A stretch of 38,025 nucleotides of DNA from Gammaproteobacteria bacterium (lineage in GTDB: Bacteria; Pseudomonadota; Gammaproteobacteria; Chromatiales; Chromatiaceae): positions 1 to 38,025 of the forward strand of contig JAJRZI010000036.1 in NCBI GenBank assembly GCA_024275295.1. Reading direction: 5' to 3'. Positions 35,289-38,025 of this stretch are shown here, one piece after another; within the stretch, counting starts at the first letter, position 1; every line of letters starts with the position of its first letter. The position numbers and the translations under genes were made by a program. The notes under the pieces were generated by a model. It worked only from the letters and a program-made list of their open reading frames with translations. It did no database searches and was not told the origin of the DNA.

Positions 35289-36595
35289 TTAAGCTCGACC
35301 AACACAATGATATTGAAAACCGGCCTTTTGCATCTGCGCCGGCTCATACACATTCCGCAGATCAACAAACACATTCCCTTTCATCAACGCCTTAACCTCA
35401 TCCAGATCCAATCCCCGATAGGCATTCCACTCAGTCATTAAAACAACCGCATCCGCATCTTGTAGGGCTTCATCAGGGCTATTGCAATAGTTGATGCCCT
35501 CAGGAAGGAGTTCCGCCGCCTCTTTCATTCCTTCAGGGTCGTGAGCATTGATGGTTGCTCCTTTCTCAACCAACGCAGGCAGTATCGACAAAGCTGGCGC
35601 ATCACGCATATCATCCGTCTCGGGTTTAAACGTCAGCCCCAATACAGCCACTGTTTTGCCTGCCTCACTCCCGCCAAGGGCTTGACGAATCTTGCCCACC
35701 ATTCTGGCTTTCTGGGCTGCATTGACCTCAATAACCGATTCTACAATCCGGCTTGAGGTGCCGTGCTCCTGGGCTATCCGCACCAGAGCCAGAGTATCCT
35801 TGGGGAAACAGGAGCCACCGTACCCAGGCCCGGCATGCAGAAACTTCCGGCCTATCCGCCCATCCAGCCCCATCCCTTTGGCTACGGCATGGACATCCGC
35901 TCCCACTTTCTCACAGAGTGCTGATATCTCATTAATAAATGAGATCTTTGTTGCCAAAATGCATTGGATGCATATTTAACCAGCTCGGCACTTTCTAAAT
36001 TGGTCACATGAATAGGAGCCTCAATCAGATTGATTGGACGGTACAGCTCTCGCAACAGCGCCTCAGCCTTTTCACTCTCCACCCCGATCACAACCCGATC
36101 CGGACGCATAAAATCACCAATTGCAGCACCTTCACGCAGAAATTCCGGATTTGAAGCCACATCGAAATCAGCATCAGGGTTCTCTTCCCTGATAACTCTA
36201 TGCACCTGACGGGCCGTCCCAACCGGGACTGTGGATTTATCCACAATCACTGTGTAGCCTTCCAGATGCTTGGCAATCTCCTTGGCTGCCGCATAGACAT
36301 ACTTCAGATCCGCATGACCATCCCCGCGCCTTGTAGGCGTTCCAACACCTATAAATATCAGATCAGCCTTGCCGATGGTGGTAGAAAATTCAGTGGTAAA
36401 ACTAAGCCGTCCAGCTTCAACATTTTTCTTTACCAAATCATCCAAACCTGGCTCATAGATCGGAATTTTGCCACTGTTCAGATCATCAATTTTTGATTCA
36501 TCAACATCCAGACAGGTTACGTGAGCACCAAATTCAGCAAAGCACGCACCTGATACCAGGCCGACATAACCTGCACCGATCATTGTTAATTCCAT
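35289..36595 (-). pseudogene. ugd: UDP-glucose 6-dehydrogenase, frameshifted
   Basis: Ugd oxidises UDP-glucose to UDP-glucuronate with two NAD+. The N-terminal part (from ATG 36595) has GAGYVGLVSGACFAEFG, FIGVGTPTRRGDGHAD, VDKSTVPVGTA, NPEFLREGAAIGDF and PDRVVIGVE, and breaks at VKYASNAF. The rest continues in another frame from LATKISFINEI through the catalytic GPGYGGSCFPKDT (Cys) to the end. Inserting one base at the A4 run of the plus strand (35956-35959, TTTT in the gene) restores a 435-residue protein of normal length. As written, the catalytic Cys is lost. A homopolymer length error in the assembly is as likely as a real mutation. Confidence 0.92.
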
Positions 36596-36683
36596 TATTG
36601 CTACCTTTTTCTTTGATTAATACTATTCGTAAACCCAGTAGTGACAGAATACTGAGCCCAGCAATTCAACATACACACCTACG

Positions 36684-37675
36684 CTACCACATCAGCTCCA
36701 ATACGCCTGGCTGAAATTGTGACAGGTCTATCTGCGCCACTCCAGCATCATTAGCTATTACACTTGTGATATTTGATGCCCCTTGAATCTTTAGCACGGC
36801 CATTGACGGCAGGCCAGCGGTATATAACCACTTCCTTTTGCCAGAGTAGTTCAAATTTATCCGCCCCTGCTTCTGCCTATTGGGAAATATCACCAAACTA
36901 TCCGGCGTCATAACGCCACGGGAGATAGCATCTCCCAGGGTGAGAGGTTGCACTGAATCCTGTCGATACTCATCCAAACCAGGAGAGAGCACATGTAGAA
37001 AGTGATCCCCGTTGGACGTTCCAGCGCCGACTCCTTAGTATCTTTCACCAACACACTGTTTATAAAGCCAATAACATGGCCACTATCGATATCATAAAGG
37101 GGGCTGCCCCTGTTACCTGGATACGCTGTTACATCAAGCTACTTGGAATTCAGTGATGGGATTACGATGGGTATAATCGCTGAGACAATACCCTGATGCG
37201 TTACCGGGTGGAGCCCAAGTACCATACCAATGGTAAATCCAGTGAAAGCATAGGACACCCCTTCACGCATGCTGGATTCATCGCCTATCTCCAAAGCAGG
37301 CAATGATTTTCCCTTGATCTCCAGCAGCGCAAGATCATGAGTAGTGTCTTTGGCCAGGACTTTGGCGTTTTTGCCTTTTCCGGTAAAAACTGTCAGGGCT
37401 TCCATGCGCTCATAGTCCATAATCTCTGGAATCATATGGTCATTGGTGATGACATCCCGGCCATCACCTACCACAAAACCTGCTCCTCTGAATAGAGCCT
37501 TTAAACTGCGGGTCGGCATTACAGTACCCACCGCAACTATACTGAACCTAGCCCGCTCAACCGTATCAGAAAGTCCTGCCGCCCACCCATCTAACAGCCA
37601 GATCAAAAACAGCAGCCAAGCGAAATACAATATATTTATCAATGAGATACAACACCATTTCTCACCACAATACAC
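36684..37675 (-). pseudogene. Remnant of a trypsin-like (S1C) exported serine protease
   Basis: The first part (GTG 37675 to TAG 37139-37141) has an N-terminal hydrophobic segment and a trypsin-like core: RGAGFVVGDGRDVITNDHMI with the catalytic His, and THDLALLEIKGKSLPALEIGDE with the Asp. The frame then hits TAG, but continues as LDVTAYPGNRGSPLYD, where the expected catalytic GNSGSP has Arg instead of Ser. Further on, after ALERPTGITF, the sense frame changes and runs from about 36992 to 36684 (LSPGLDEYRQDSVQPL and LSQFQPGVLELMW). A stop, a lost catalytic Ser and a shift together indicate a decayed gene. The last segment may belong to an unrelated C-terminal domain. Confidence 0.7.
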
Positions 37676-37909
37676 TTCCTATATGCATATCTCGGTGTTA
37701 ATGCAGACTAGCAGACTGCACCTCCGGCTGGAAGCACACAAATCAATTTCTTTTTTCCTACAGATAAACTTTAATTGATGAATAACAGTTCATCCCACAC
37801 AATACTCCCTCAGCCACAGTTTTTCGTGGGAAAAACAATGAACTTAAGCCCATTCAGACGCCCCTCTTTTAGATGAGCGATATAGAGAGGTATCAGGGGA
37901 TGTAACGCG

Positions 37910-38025
37910 GTGATCTTGATGACCAGACAAACTGCCGCATCACAGCCTCATTTTATTTGGGCTGTCATGAACAATAATAAAATCTTGTTGAAAAGCCTGC
38001 TGCCATATCTAGCCTTTGTCATATA
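37910..38025 (+). CDS. Start of an unidentified gene, cut by the window end
   Basis: A plus-strand frame is open to the window edge. Possible starts are GTG 37910 (with AGGGG at 37895-37899), ATG 37919 and ATG 37967. From the last one the product begins MNNNKILLKSLLPYLAFVI, a basic stretch then a hydrophobic helix, as in an exported or membrane protein. Fewer than 40 residues are visible, so no family can be given. Confidence 0.4.
   Translation, partial: MILMTRQTAASQPHFIWAVMNNNKILLKSLLPYLAFVI

Noticed and set aside
10146-37675. Reassignment of TAA or TAG as sense codons
   Set aside because: Most intact genes in the window end at TAA or TAG at the expected protein lengths, so both act as normal stops.

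Overview
The window looks like a chromosomal stretch from a gammaproteobacterium. The evidence is gammaproteobacterial-type synteny (ssb, an MFS gene and a divergent uvrA; hda, a CDP-alcohol phosphatidyltransferase, DUF2066, purM and purN) together with families such as YrfG, DUF2058/YaiL, YcbL and SSB with a DDDIPF tail. Covalent c-type haem proteins (an eight-haem cytochrome and a chemoreceptor with one CxxCH) point to a respiratory organism with a cytochrome c maturation system. I cannot name a genus. No rRNA, tRNA, CRISPR, transposase or phage gene was seen.

Layout. 1-227: the end of an RNase D-like gene. 238-3637 (minus): the dTDP-L-rhamnose operon rfbBACD. 3650-3754: five 21-bp tandem repeats exactly filling the space between the ssb stop codon and the rfbB leader. 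3755-8693: ssb and an MFS transporter (minus) and uvrA (plus), with a REP-like hairpin doublet in the divergent gap. 8763-11870 (minus): a thioredoxin-like 2Fe-2S ferredoxin, a YbiB/TrpD2-like protein, an HMGL-like aldolase with an in-frame TAG, and a YrfG-like phosphatase. 12104-14215: the haem-binding chemoreceptor. 14977-22453: a four-gene run of PrkA-like kinase, DUF444/YeaH-like protein, SpoVR-like protein and a second, divergent PrkA-like kinase. 22496-24823: an MBL hydrolase, a gap with a candidate FNR-controlled structured small RNA, yidD, a YaiL-like protein and a periplasmic rhodanese. 24835-29920: a lipoprotein, hda, a phosphatidyltransferase, a broken DUF2066 gene, purM and purN. 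29944-36595: a broken small lipoprotein, the octahaem cytochrome with two IPT/TIG-like domains behind a structured leader, a TMTC-like membrane glycosyltransferase with a TPR tail, a polyprenyl-phosphate-sugar synthase-like GT2, and a frameshifted ugd. 36684-37675: the remains of a trypsin-like protease. The window ends inside a new plus-strand gene.

How genes may work together. The rhamnose operon, ugd, the GT2 and the GT-C protein make or transfer activated sugars for the envelope. The cytochrome and haem chemoreceptor would serve periplasmic or surface redox chemistry and redox taxis. The PrkA/YeaH/SpoVR set belongs to a conserved but poorly understood stress and starvation module, here with an extra kinase paralogue.

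Five genes carry a lesion that would stop or shift translation: TAG in the aldolase, TAA in DUF2066, TAA in the small lipoprotein, a one-base loss in ugd, and several defects in the protease. TAA and TAG are also the usual stops of intact genes here, so recoding is unlikely. Early gene decay or consensus errors fit better. The most novel candidates are the structured RNA at about 23262-23500, the two-kinase operon, the cytochrome with its leader and adjacent mannosyltransferase-like pair, and the 21-bp array that matches a segment inside ssb.
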